Source: Apostichopus parvimensis (lineage: Eukaryota > Echinodermata > Holothuroidea > Aspidochirotida > Stichopodidae). Taken from it: DNA of 31,985 nucleotides. The stretch's first letter is position 1. Every line of letters begins with the position of its first letter. A program made the position numbers and the translations under genes. The notes beneath the pieces were generated by a model. It made no database searches and had not been told where the DNA came from. It saw only the letters and a list, made by a program, of their open reading frames with translations. Positions 31,954 through 31,985 of the stretch are shown here, piece after piece. The stretch covers positions 3,222 through 35,206 of the forward strand of contig KN889447.1 of NCBI GenBank assembly GCA_000934455.1, in the 5' to 3' direction.

Positions 31954-31985
31954 CATTTAATTTTAAACCAGAAAACGAAAAGGTT

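Overview
This is animal nuclear DNA. It is AT-rich and intron-bearing, with GT-AG splice sites, a 95-base assembly gap and many decayed transposons. The dispersed repeat families and the germline-type gene suggest a marine invertebrate, perhaps a deuterostome such as an echinoderm or hemichordate. That placement is inference from general resemblance, not a species identification.

One gene is well supported. It lies on the + strand at 19323-26461, and six coding exons join with matching phases into a 452-residue protein. The protein has an N-terminal LOTUS (OST-HTH) domain, a basic Arg-rich linker, one RNA recognition motif (RRM), a long Pro/Ser/Asn/Thr-rich region, an acidic Asp/Glu/Ser stretch and a C-terminal GRGRG motif. 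LOTUS domains of this type occur in germ-granule/piRNA proteins (Oskar, Tejas, TDRD5, TDRD7) and in MARF1. I see no Tudor domain, so LOTUS followed by RRM is the most interesting protein architecture here. Intron 4 holds a 210-bp insertion with 13-bp target-site duplications and a hammerhead-ribozyme-like core on the minus strand, as known from Penelope-like retroelements.

Layout. 1-530: minus-strand remnant of a rhodopsin-type GPCR. 773-1230: tandem repeat of about 120-145 bp. 1826-2029: short inverted-repeat element (MITE). 3545-about 4110: terminus of a hAT element. 4525-7689: minus-strand hAT transposase pseudogene (zinc-finger/DUF4371 type) with two introns and at least four frame-breaking lesions. 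8140-9200: two patches of CATATGGG-rich imperfect repeats. 9411-11240: complete non-autonomous hAT element with TIRs and an exact 8-bp duplication. 11400-11975: 3' end of a non-LTR retrotransposon. 11027-12789 is repeated at 12885-14912 across the gap; the copy ends fall at the gap edges, so this is probably two unmerged haplotype contigs rather than a biological duplication. 14913-17250: AT-rich non-coding DNA with a perfect hairpin and a 52-bp tandem array. 17255-17593: another hAT MITE inside a pyrimidine-rich tract. 19323-26461: the LOTUS-RRM gene. 26462-31985: non-coding, with a 25-bp minisatellite, a long imperfect inverted repeat, simple repeats and two further DNA-transposon pieces.

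The transposons share a theme: three elements with hAT-type CAGTGG/CAGTAG ends and 8-bp duplications, two further inverted-repeat elements and one likely transposase source copy.
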